Below, piece after piece: positions 40,768-48,563 of a stretch of DNA of 48,637 nucleotides (the first letter of the stretch is position 1; each line of letters starts with the position of its first letter). The position numbers were made by a program, and so were the translations under genes. The notes beneath the pieces were generated by a model. That model made no database searches, was not told the origin of the DNA, and saw nothing but the letters and a program-made list of their open reading frames with translations. Source of the DNA: Hymenobacter telluris (GTDB taxonomy: Bacteria; Bacteroidota; Bacteroidia; Cytophagales; Hymenobacteraceae); NCBI RefSeq assembly GCF_017313265.1, contig NZ_JAFLQZ010000028.1, positions 1 through 48,637 on the forward strand, written 5' to 3'.

Positions 40768-40948
40768 GTGAGTAGTGAACTAGTGAAATGGTGAGTTTTA
40801 ATATTTGCCATTTTCAAAAGGGCGAAGCCACTGGCTTCGCCCTTTTGCGTTTTGCCACGTACTTTGTCACAGCTCATAGCGCCATTCTTGGGGCTTTACT
40901 ACCGCTACTGAACGTCAAACTCACCATTTCACTAGTTCACTATCTCAC
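40768..40948. repeat. Intergenic inverted repeat with 8-bp word arms (element B)
   Basis: Arm 40768-40798 pairs with arm 40917-40948 with one inserted base. The words are those of element A (gtgaaatg, gtgagttt). It begins 2 bp after the greA stop and ends 3 bp before the next ATG. The 118-nt interior contains a complete terminator. Compared with element A, the right arm has one additional 8-bp unit. Confidence 0.9.
40815..40847. terminator. Terminator after greA, nested in element B
   Basis: Perfect 15-bp arms (40815-40829, 40833-40847; caaaagggcgaagcc and its complement) with a 3-nt loop; the distal arm ends in cccttttg. Confidence 0.8.
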
Positions 40949-40951
40949 CGC

Positions 40952-41830
40952 ATGCCTTCCATTTTCTCCCGTATTGTGTCTGGCGAGCTGCCAGCATACA
41001 AGGTCGCTGAAGACGACCAGCATCTGGCGTTTCTTGATATTACGCCTTTGGTAGAAGGCCACACGCTGGTAATTCCCAAGCGCGAAGTGGATTACATTTT
41101 TGATATGCCGGCCGAAGAGCTGGCGGCGCTGCACCTGTTTGCGCAGCGCGTGGCCAAGGGCGTAGCGGCGGCCGTGCCGTGCCGGCGCATTGGGGTGGCG
41201 GTTATCGGGCTGGAAGTACCGCACGCCCACATCCACCTGATTCCGATGAACAAGGTGGCCGATATGAATTTCGCCAACCCCAAAATCAAAGTGGCCGAAG
41301 ACCGGATGAAGGAACTGGCCGCTGCCATTGCCGCCAAGGTGCCGGGTGCTGCCAGCGGCAGTACGCCGCCGGCTCCGCTCGAATCGAAGGGCAGCCGCGA
41401 AACCACCGAAGCGAATGAGCCGGCTGCTGCTCCCACGGCCGACGGACCTGCTGCGCAGCTGCAACAGCTCACCAAAGGCCTGGTGTTCATGAGTGAATCG
41501 GAGGCGCCGCTGGAGCCGGTGAGCTACGCCGCCCCAGCTGGTGAGCTAACCGATGCTGCCGTGCTAAAGCTGCTTGGGGAGCCCGCCGATGCCAAAGTGG
41601 AAACCAAGGAACTGACCCTCTTCCTGCGCAACCACACCGCCGACCAAGGCGTGCTCGGCGACCCGGCGCAAGCCAACCGGTTCAAGGCCTTGCAGATGTT
41701 TATGAAGCAGGATTTGCAGGAAACCAAGGTGTACCGCATTGGCACCGGTCCCCAAGTGAAGGTGTACGCGCTGGGCAAGACCGAGGACGGTAAGCTAGCC
41801 GGCTTCAAAACCGTACTCACGGAAACCTAA
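40952..41830 (+). CDS. HIT-family hydrolase fused to a NuiA-like nuclease-inhibitor domain
   Basis: A 292-residue two-domain protein. Residues 1-~125 form a HIT domain: SIFSRIVSGELPAYKV, the GHTLVIPKRE strand and the nucleotide-binding triad H91-A-H93-I-H95 in PHAHIHLIP. HIT proteins hydrolyse nucleoside phosphoramidates or dinucleotides. After a Pro/Ala/Glu linker (about 130-168), residues ~170-292 resemble nuclease A inhibitor NuiA: LTKGLVFMSESEAPLEPVSY, then FKALQMFMKQDLQETKVYRI and VYALGKTEDGKLAGFKT, ending in a C-terminal Thr. In the known NucA-NuiA complex the C-terminal Thr of NuiA reaches the active-site metal. A NucA-type nuclease is encoded at 46981-48444. The HIT part is certain; the NuiA assignment is from pattern memory. 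Confidence 0.85.
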   Translation: MPSIFSRIVSGELPAYKVAEDDQHLAFLDITPLVEGHTLVIPKREVDYIFDMPAEELAALHLFAQRVAKGVAAAVPCRRIGVAVIGLEVPHAHIHLIPMNKVADMNFANPKIKVAEDRMKELAAAIAAKVPGAASGSTPPAPLESKGSRETTEANEPAAAPTADGPAAQLQQLTKGLVFMSESEAPLEPVSYAAPAGELTDAAVLKLLGEPADAKVETKELTLFLRNHTADQGVLGDPAQANRFKALQMFMKQDLQETKVYRIGTGPQVKVYALGKTEDGKLAGFKTVLTET

Positions 41831-41857
41831 TCTGACTGAGTGACGAATCAATAGTTG

Positions 41858-41904
41858 GAAGCACTTCTTCAGCGCGAATCAGAACGGCGCTGGAGAAGTG
41901 CTTC
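41858..41904 (+). terminator. Hairpin after the HIT-NuiA gene
   Basis: Arms 41858-41875 and 41887-41904 pair over 18 bp with one wobble and an 11-nt loop. There is no T-run after it (ctgctgtatc), so termination efficiency is uncertain. Confidence 0.6.
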
Positions 41905-41965
41905 TGCTGTATCTGGGTATATTCACCGCGTACTGAACCTATATAAATTCGAGAATAGTACCTCT

Positions 41966-42574
41966 ATGTGGCAGTTGTTTCTACCGATTGGCATTGTGCT
42001 GGGCACGGGGATTTACTTTTTGGGCAAGCCAATTTCAGATGCTGGCTGGCAGCGCATCAACTACCGAGAATACAGCAGGCACCTTACAAAAGAGGAAATA
42101 GCCGTTGCGCAACGCGGAGAAACCGTAGAGAAAACGCATAAAGTGTACGGTGACATTTGGCACTCCTACTATGATGAAGGGCCATTGCAAGTGAAATGGG
42201 CAGACGGCCGATACCAATTTACGCCGCACGGAACGTGGCACCGTCTTTCACGCCACGGGCAGCTGCAGGCAGAAAACATCTATACGACCCCTGCCGACAG
42301 GGTGACATATAAAGGCATCTGGAAGCAATACCGACCTGATGGCTCACTTGATTTTGTGATGTATGGCCTGCCGGAAACCCTGAATGGGGATTCTGTCAAT
42401 CACACCCTAACGGTTCAATTCGGCCGGCAAATTCCGGCTGATACCCTCTACGTGCAGCACTATTACGCTCGTAAGGATGGCCGTACGGTGCGTCAATTTT
42501 TGGCACGTGATACAAAAGGCCGCCAACCATTGCCCGAAGGGTGGAAACCTGCCCCGAACGACCTTATCAAATAA
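41966..42574 (+). CDS. Orphan protein with N-terminal membrane anchor
   Basis: I do not recognise this 202-residue protein. It has an N-terminal hydrophobic segment (MWQLFLPIGIVLGTGIYFLG) without a cleavage site, so it is probably a membrane-anchored exported protein. The rest is rich in Tyr/Trp and contains repeated Gly-Trp-Tyr turns (GTWHRLSRHGQLQAENIYTT, GIWKQYRPDGSLDFVMY) that recall the MORN/toxin-antitoxin-like 'antitoxin component YwqK' strand pattern (W-x-x-Y-x-x-x-G-x-L). ATG 41966 opens the anchor; an earlier ATG at 41855 lies within the hairpin region. The next gene starts 10 bp later. Confidence 0.65.
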   Translation: MWQLFLPIGIVLGTGIYFLGKPISDAGWQRINYREYSRHLTKEEIAVAQRGETVEKTHKVYGDIWHSYYDEGPLQVKWADGRYQFTPHGTWHRLSRHGQLQAENIYTTPADRVTYKGIWKQYRPDGSLDFVMYGLPETLNGDSVNHTLTVQFGRQIPADTLYVQHYYARKDGRTVRQFLARDTKGRQPLPEGWKPAPNDLIK

Positions 42575-42584
42575 TCAGTAATAC

Positions 42585-44246
42585 ATGCGCTTATCAAGCC
42601 CAATGCGGACTGTACGTACGGCCTTCCTACTGCTAAGCTGTTGGACAGCGTATCAGGCAGTTGCGCAGCCCACCGCACCGCCAAAAGCGCTGCGCAAGCC
42701 GCTCAGCAAAGTAAGTGCCGCCGGCTACCGGGCGCACGTGCAGTACCTGGCCGACGACAAGCTACGGGGGCGGCTGCCGGGTACGGCGGGCTACCAATTG
42801 GCAGTGGATTACGTGATAAGCCAGTACCAGAAATACGGGGTGCTGCCCGCCGGCGAAAACGGTACCTACCTGCAAACGGTGCGCCTGCGCCGGGCCTTTA
42901 CCGAGCCTGGGGCCACGCTGCAAATCCAACCCGTACAAGGGCCGGCGCGGCCACTCACCTACGGGCAGGATTTCACGTTTTACCCCAACCCGGCGGAAAC
43001 CAGCACTACGGTAACCGCCCCGCTGGTATTTGCGGGGTTCGGTATCAGCGCGCCCGAATTAGGATATGATGACTACGCCGGCCTCGATGCTACCGGCAAG
43101 ATTGTAGTCGTTACCCGGCAGGAACCCCGGCAGTTTCCGGATGCCGTGCGCCTCTACAACACCGACCTGCTGACGGTATTGCAAACCGCTGCCCGGCACG
43201 GCGCGGTGGGCGTACTGCTGGCCGCTGTGAAACCCAACGTGAAGCCCCCGGAACCAATAAAGGGCCTGGTAAGTGTGCTGAATGCGGGCGGCAAAGTAGA
43301 GGTGTCGCGCACCTACAGTGGCGCGCCGCTGCGGATAGTGGGCTCAATAAGTGCCGCCGCCTTGCAGCAGCTGTTCAGTGGAGCCGCCACCGATACCACC
43401 CGCGCCTTGGCCGCCCTACGGGCCGGCAAGCCCGCTTCGGTAGCTTTGCTGCCGCGCCTAGCCGCCACCCAACGCAGCCGCTACCAGGATGTAGAGAGCT
43501 ACAACGTGGTGGGTAAGGTACCCGGCGCCGACCCGCAGCTGCGCGACGAGTACGTGGTGCACACCGCCCACCTCGACCACCTGGGCGTGGGCGCGCCCAT
43601 TGAAGGCGACTCGCTATACAATGGTGCCCACGACAATGCCACCGGCGTAGCTAGCTTGTTGGAAATTGCGGGCGTGTATAGCCGCCTCAAGGAAAAGCCG
43701 CGCCGCTCGGTGTTGCTGACTATGGTAACGGGGGAGGAAATGGGGCTTATGGGCTCGGCCTATTTTGCCCGTAATCCTACGGTGCCCAAAAACCAGTTGG
43801 TGGCCAACATCAACACCGACATGCCCACCATTATTGCGCCGCTGCTGTCGGTGGTGGCGTTGGGGGCCGAAAACTCGTCGTTGGCAACGCCGGTGGCCGA
43901 AGCCACCCGCATGATGAGTTTGAGCGTGGAAGTGGACCCCGAACCCGCGCAAAACCGTTTCATCCGCTCCGACCAGTACAGCTTCGTTACGCAGGGTATC
44001 CCGGCTTTGCACATCAAATACGGCAACAAAACCGCCGACGGCCGCCACAACCTCAGTGAGCAGGTGCAGCAGTGGCGCGCCCGCTACTACCACAAACCCC
44101 AGGACGACCTGAATGGCATCTTCGACTTCGAGGCGGGCCGCCAGTACGCCCAACTCAACTTCCTGATTGGCTACCTGATAGCCAACGAACCGCAGCGCCC
44201 TACCTGGAACGCCGGTAATTTCTTTGGGGAGCGGTTTGCGAAGTAG
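42585..44246 (+). CDS. Exported M28-family zinc peptidase
   Basis: A 553-residue secreted aminopeptidase-like protein. After a signal peptide (hydrophobic AFLLLSCWTAYQAVAQ) and a protease-associated insert (about 130-290), the di-zinc M28 motifs are His in HTAHLDHLG, Asp in NGAHDNATGVAS, Glu pair in VTGEEMGLMGS, Asp in NINTDMP and His in YYHKPQDDL. It probably trims peptides in the periplasm or outside. The start could also be ATG 42603. It ends 7 bp from the convergent AI-2E-family gene, with no terminator between. Confidence 0.9.
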   Translation: MRLSSPMRTVRTAFLLLSCWTAYQAVAQPTAPPKALRKPLSKVSAAGYRAHVQYLADDKLRGRLPGTAGYQLAVDYVISQYQKYGVLPAGENGTYLQTVRLRRAFTEPGATLQIQPVQGPARPLTYGQDFTFYPNPAETSTTVTAPLVFAGFGISAPELGYDDYAGLDATGKIVVVTRQEPRQFPDAVRLYNTDLLTVLQTAARHGAVGVLLAAVKPNVKPPEPIKGLVSVLNAGGKVEVSRTYSGAPLRIVGSISAAALQQLFSGAATDTTRALAALRAGKPASVALLPRLAATQRSRYQDVESYNVVGKVPGADPQLRDEYVVHTAHLDHLGVGAPIEGDSLYNGAHDNATGVASLLEIAGVYSRLKEKPRRSVLLTMVTGEEMGLMGSAYFARNPTVPKNQLVANINTDMPTIIAPLLSVVALGAENSSLATPVAEATRMMSLSVEVDPEPAQNRFIRSDQYSFVTQGIPALHIKYGNKTADGRHNLSEQVQQWRARYYHKPQDDLNGIFDFEAGRQYAQLNFLIGYLIANEPQRPTWNAGNFFGERFAK

Positions 44247-44253
44247 CCGGTAG

Positions 44254-45324
44254 CTAGGGCTGCGGGTGCGCCTCGTTGGTGGGCGGAGTCTGAATTTCCA
44301 CAACCGGGGCCGGACGGTGCAGGTTTTCGCGCTCAAATACCCGCATCAGCACAATGAAATACGAGAGCAGCAACGGCCCCAGCACCAGCCCCAGAATCCC
44401 GAAAATATTCACGCCCAGCACCACGCCCGCCAGCGTAATAAGCGGGTGAATATCTCCAATGCGGCGGGCCAGCACAATGCGCAGCAGGTTATCAATGTTC
44501 ATGATGACGACAAGCCCGACCAGCAGAATGCCCACGCCCTGGCCAGTAGCGCCCTGTGTAAGCTTGAGCACGGCGGCCGGCCCCCACACCAGCGGCGTGC
44601 CCAGCACCGGCACGAAAGCCAGAAAAAACGACACCGTGCCCCAAAACAGCGCATCGGGCACCTTGAACAGCAAGAGGGCCAGGCCCGTCAGCACGGCTTG
44701 CACCAACGAAATAAGCGCCTGCCCCAGCACGTTGGCATTCACGTTGTTTTTCAACGATTCGCCCAGCTCTTCCAGCGTACCATCCCGGAAAGGCAGGTAG
44801 CGGCGCAAGCCTTTCAGGAAGCTGCCTTCCTGCGTGAACATGAAGTACAGCGTGAACAGCATCAGCCCGATAACCACCACGAAATGCAACACGCTGCTGG
44901 CCAACGAAGGCAGCCGCTGGCTTAGCCAGGCCACGCCCTGCTGCAACAACGACCGAACCGTTTGCTCGTTGGTGAACGTGAAGCCGGTTTTGTGCTCAAT
45001 GGTGTGCAGCACGCTCATAATCTGGCTGGTATCCTGAGCGTAGTAGCTGATGCGGTTGACAATCATCAGAATAAGCGCCGTGAAGGGCAGAATGATAACC
45101 ACCAGCGCAAACACCAGAATGCCCACCGTCACGACGTAACGGTTCCAGTTGCGCCGGTGCACCAGCGCCTTATACCACGGCCGAAACACCACGAACAGGA
45201 TGCCCGCCCCTAGGAACCCGGTGATGTAGCTGCCTAGCCCGAACAGAATAAGGCCGGCCAGCACCAACAAACACGTAATGAGCAGCACGTACTGCTGGCG
45301 GGGCGAATAGATGTTGTTGGCCAT
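44254..45324 (-). CDS. AI-2E-family permease
   Basis: A 356-residue inner-membrane protein of the AI-2 exporter-like family (PerM/YdiK/TqsA). It has seven to eight hydrophobic helices and the typical central region ALISLVQAVLTGLALLLFKV, then LFWGTVSFFLAFVPVLGTPL and ADIGDIHPLITLAGVVLG-like RIGDIHPLITLAGVVLGVNI. The transported substrate is generally unknown; the AI-2 function applies to few members. ATG 45324 is preferred over 45336. It may be co-transcribed with the MFS gene upstream. Confidence 0.88.
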   Translation of the reverse strand: MANNIYSPRQQYVLLITCLLVLAGLILFGLGSYITGFLGAGILFVVFRPWYKALVHRRNWNRYVVTVGILVFALVVIILPFTALILMIVNRISYYAQDTSQIMSVLHTIEHKTGFTFTNEQTVRSLLQQGVAWLSQRLPSLASSVLHFVVVIGLMLFTLYFMFTQEGSFLKGLRRYLPFRDGTLEELGESLKNNVNANVLGQALISLVQAVLTGLALLLFKVPDALFWGTVSFFLAFVPVLGTPLVWGPAAVLKLTQGATGQGVGILLVGLVVIMNIDNLLRIVLARRIGDIHPLITLAGVVLGVNIFGILGLVLGPLLLSYFIVLMRVFERENLHRPAPVVEIQTPPTNEAHPQP

Positions 45325-45407
45325 GACGATAAGCAAGTCAGAGGGTTACAGAATGCGTGTCGGCCTATTGGGCAGAGCAACCCTCTGTATACGGAACACT
45401 TCGTTTT

Positions 45408-46568
45408 TCAGACCCGCGCCCGGCTGGCCAGCACCGTCATGCACAAGCCCACCAGCGCAATAAGCGCAAACGACACCCGCAAACTGCTAACGCCAGCCAC
45501 CAGCCCAATCAGGGGCGGCCCCAGCAGAAACCCCGCGAAGCCCACCGTGGAAACGGCCGCCAGCGCCATGCCCGCCGACATTACCGACGACCGGCCCGCC
45601 GCGCCATACACCAGCGGCACCACCGACGACACCCCCACGCCCACCAGCATAAACCCCACGGTAGCGGGCACCAGCGTAGGCAGCGCCACGGCCAGCAGCA
45701 GCCCCGCCGCCATAAACAGGCCGCTTAGCTGCAAGGTCCGCTGCCGCCCAAACCGGTCGGTGAACCAGTCGGCCACGAACCGGCCGGCGGCCATGGTGCT
45801 CATGAAGGCGGTGAAGCCCACGCCCACCCACGTGGTAGGTGCCTGCACCACCTTGCGGAAATACACCCCGCTCCAATCGAACATGGTACCCTCGCCCAGC
45901 ATCGAGCAGAACGCCAGCGCCCCCAGCACCAGCAACGACTTGTCGGGCAGCACGAAAATGGGCTGGCTGGCATCGTGGCCGGTGTCCTGGGGCAATAGGT
46001 AGGGCCGCATCAGCAGCACGCCCAGCACCACGGCAGCCGTAATGAAGCCGAAGTGGGTGAGAGGCTCTACGTGGCCAGCCAGCATGAGCGTACCAATGGC
46101 CGCGCCCGTAAAGCCCGCTAAGCTCCAGATGCCGTGAAACGAAGCCATAATCGACTTACCATACAGCGCCTCCACGCCCACGGCCTGGGTATTCACGCTG
46201 ATATTGGCCATGTTGGCGGCCAGCCCGAAAAATACCAGCCCGCCCATTAGCTGCACCGTGGTAGCCGCCAGCCCCAGTAGCGGCAGCACCGTGGCATACA
46301 GTAGCAGCCCCAGCACCACCAGTAGCTTGCTGCCATACCGGGCCACCAGCCACCCCGACAGCGGCAACGACAGCAACAGCCCCACCGGCACCGCCAGTAG
46401 TACCCCGCCCAGCTCGGTATCGGAAAGGCCCAGGCGCTGCTGCACCGTAGAAATGCGCGCCGCCCAGGTGGAAAAGCACAAGCCCTGCAAAAAGAACGAA
46501 GCCCCCACCGCCACCCGGTGCACCAGGCGCGAAGGAGTGGCGGAAGTAGGAAGCGTGTTGGTGGTCAT
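45408..46568 (-). CDS. MFS transporter, YbjJ-like
   Basis: A 386-residue, twelve-helix major-facilitator protein. The N-terminal GASFFLQGLCFSTWAARIST and the first helices resemble the YbjJ/fucose-permease-like group. The conserved segment SVNTQAVGVEALYGKSIMAS and the helix-six loop are typical. The substrate is unknown. ATG 46568 (MTTNTLPTS) gives the normal N-terminus; an upstream ATG at 46691 would add a hydrophobic leader that looks non-natural. A -7 promoter box lies at 46720-46727. Confidence 0.85.
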   Translation of the reverse strand: MTTNTLPTSATPSRLVHRVAVGASFFLQGLCFSTWAARISTVQQRLGLSDTELGGVLLAVPVGLLLSLPLSGWLVARYGSKLLVVLGLLLYATVLPLLGLAATTVQLMGGLVFFGLAANMANISVNTQAVGVEALYGKSIMASFHGIWSLAGFTGAAIGTLMLAGHVEPLTHFGFITAAVVLGVLLMRPYLLPQDTGHDASQPIFVLPDKSLLVLGALAFCSMLGEGTMFDWSGVYFRKVVQAPTTWVGVGFTAFMSTMAAGRFVADWFTDRFGRQRTLQLSGLFMAAGLLLAVALPTLVPATVGFMLVGVGVSSVVPLVYGAAGRSSVMSAGMALAAVSTVGFAGFLLGPPLIGLVAGVSSLRVSFALIALVGLCMTVLASRARV

Positions 46569-46719
46569 GGGCAGTAAGCAGGAAGAAAATGGTAATACTA
46601 AAAGCCCCTGAACGGAGGCGGAAGCGGCCACGAAAAAGCCCACAATGCCTCCAACGAAAAGGCAAAATGGGCGGGGCAGAAGGAGCAGCACAACAGCCGC
46701 ACCAGCGGTACGGCCTTAA

Positions 46720-46727
46720 CAAAGGTA
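46720..46727 (-). promoter_or_regulatory. TAnnTTTG -7 box upstream of the MFS gene
   Basis: TACCTTTG on the minus strand is a full match. With ATG 46568 the leader would be about 145 nt; with ATG 46691 about 22 nt. Confidence 0.45.
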
Positions 46728-46827
46728 TTGGAAAAATGCGCTGGCCTTACTAAAACAGGAAAGAGAGGTGGCCGCAGCTAGTCAATTCCCCCCGATGCTC
46801 TGATAAGGCATACAAGGTTCATAGACC

Positions 46828-46922
46828 GTCATGCTGAGCGGAGCCGAAGCATCTCGCGTGCTGAGGTTGGGTTAGTAATCCTGAGTCAGCACGCGAGATG
46901 CTTCGGCTCCGCTCAGCATGAC
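46828..46922. repeat. REP-like hairpin, GTCATGCTGAGC type
   Basis: Perfect 37-bp arms (46828-46864, 46886-46922) with a 21-nt loop. The word gtcatgctgagcggagccga continues into gaagcatct. It shares the layout GTCAT...GA/GC...ATCT with the hairpin at 21526-21593. Sequences of this style occur in many copies in Hymenobacter-like genomes as far as I recall. Confidence 0.9.
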
Positions 46923-46980
46923 AGACGATTTGGTTGCTATCCATGAAAGTTAGCCCTACCGGATAAGGAGTTGTTGATTC

Positions 46981-48444
46981 CTACCGCGTTGGGCCGGTAT
47001 CCGCTTGTGCTTGCAGGCGAGTCTGGACGGCCGGGGGTAGGGCGCTCAGCAAGTCGAGGCCGGTAGCGGCTTCCAGCGCATCAATGCTCACGCGGTAACG
47101 GCTCCAGTCGGGGCTGACGGACTGGTCGTTGGGGGTATCCACGGCCAGAATGCGGGCCTGGCCGGCGGCAATGCGCTGGAGGTCGTTGGTGCCTTCGGGC
47201 AGAATTACCAGTACCTTCCATACCCGGGCCGGCACCGTCACGCGGCCGTTGTCGATGGTGGTTTTCAGGCCGTTGAGGCCGGTGCCGCCTTTGCCGTAGC
47301 AGCCCATTACCACGTACACTTCCTGGCCGCGCTGCACTTGGGCGCGGGTCCATTCTTCCAGGTTGCCCCAGGTCCGCTGGTTGTTGTTGGCGGCCTGCGG
47401 AATCATGTTGGTCATCAGGAACGTGGCCGAGTTGTCGTCGAGGTCGGTGGTGCGGTCGGCGCTGGGGCAGTTGTGGCCTTTATCGAAACCCGAGCCGGAA
47501 TAGCTGTTGCGCGATACGGCGTAGATGCCACTGGGCAGCGCTGGGTCGGGGCGGAAATCATCCTGGCGCGGGGCCGAGCCCATCCAGGCGCGGTTCAGGT
47601 GCCAGCTCACCCAGGTGGGCGTGCCGCGCTGGGCATTGTAGCCGATGGCGAATTGCGGCTTCACCAGCAGGTAGTTATTGGGCGTGCTAGGGCTGGCTGT
47701 GGCGCCGCTGGGGTTGCCAAGCGCCATGTTATTGTCGCGGCTGACGACCACCGCTGTGTTGGGGTCCTGGGGTTTGGAGGGCTTAGGAGCTTGGGGAACG
47801 GCGGGAGTGGGCGTTGAGCCACCACCCGTAACAGGCACACCAGAACCAGTTTCCAGCGTTACGTCATCAATATTGAGGCGGCCGCTGCCCGCATCCACCT
47901 TCCTGATTTCCAGCCGTAGCGGCCCCGTGGTGCCCCCCTGAAACGTGCTGACCGTCAGGCGCGGCCCTTGAGTGCGGACCGGCTGCCCAATGCGGCGGAA
48001 GTTCCGGCCACCGTCGGTGCTGCCCCACAGTTCCCAAGTGCTGGCTGCATCGGAACCATACGCGGCGCTGCTGATACGAATGGCGCGCACCCCACTGCGG
48101 GCGTCGAAGTTCATACGCAGGCGGCCTTTGGGGCGGAGGCGGGCGGCGTGCTGCCCGTTTTTGTGGTCTTGGTCGGAGGTGCCAATCAGGGCTTCCTCGA
48201 AACGCCAGGGGCCCGTACTCAGTGCTTCATCGGCTCCGGCATAAGCGCCTTTGCTACCTGCCTCGAAGGTTTCCAGCAAACTGCCCGCACCCGTCTGCGC
48301 AGCGCCATCCGCCGATTCCACCGGAATGGCCGGTGGCCCGGTGGGCAGGGGCGGGCGGCTGGTTTCGGGCGGATTGTGGGAGCAGCCCAGCGTGCTGAGG
48401 CTAAGAAACAGAACCGGAAAAAGGAGGGAGGAGTAGCGGCGCAT
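46981..48444 (-). CDS. DNA/RNA non-specific endonuclease lipoprotein (NucA type)
   Basis: A 487-residue exported nuclease. The leader MRRYSSLLFPVLFLSLSTLGC ends in a lipobox (Cys21), so it is anchored to a membrane; I quote it only in part as LFLSLSTLGC. Residues ~55-197 look like a carbohydrate-binding-type beta sandwich (FEAGSKGAY, STWELWGSTDGGRNFRRIG, LNIDDVTLE). A Pro/Thr linker follows. The Endonuclease_NS domain (about 255-475) has the catalytic motif GFDKGHNCPSADRT with H324, and the metal-binding MIPQAANNNQRTWGNLEEW. The classical motif is DRGH; here it is DKGH. It would cleave extracellular DNA and RNA for nutrition or defence. ATG 48444 is chosen for the lipobox; the frame is open to 48528. 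Confidence 0.9.
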   Translation of the reverse strand: MRRYSSLLFPVLFLSLSTLGCSHNPPETSRPPLPTGPPAIPVESADGAAQTGAGSLLETFEAGSKGAYAGADEALSTGPWRFEEALIGTSDQDHKNGQHAARLRPKGRLRMNFDARSGVRAIRISSAAYGSDAASTWELWGSTDGGRNFRRIGQPVRTQGPRLTVSTFQGGTTGPLRLEIRKVDAGSGRLNIDDVTLETGSGVPVTGGGSTPTPAVPQAPKPSKPQDPNTAVVVSRDNNMALGNPSGATASPSTPNNYLLVKPQFAIGYNAQRGTPTWVSWHLNRAWMGSAPRQDDFRPDPALPSGIYAVSRNSYSGSGFDKGHNCPSADRTTDLDDNSATFLMTNMIPQAANNNQRTWGNLEEWTRAQVQRGQEVYVVMGCYGKGGTGLNGLKTTIDNGRVTVPARVWKVLVILPEGTNDLQRIAAGQARILAVDTPNDQSVSPDWSRYRVSIDALEAATGLDLLSALPPAVQTRLQAQADTGPTR

Positions 48445-48563
48445 AGCAGAAAAGTACATCAACCGGCGAATATAAAGGAGCGCCGCAGACCAAGGTTTGT
48501 CGAAGTCAATCAACGGCGCCATTTTCACCTACTGAAGCTACCACGCCTACTCTGGCATTGCTA

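Larger units (their letters stand above)
46569..46980. other. 412-bp non-coding stretch
   Basis: Between the start of the MFS gene and the stop of the endonuclease gene. It holds a candidate promoter for the MFS gene (46720-46727) and a REP-like hairpin (46828-46922). No convincing gene is seen in the remainder. Confidence 0.7.
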
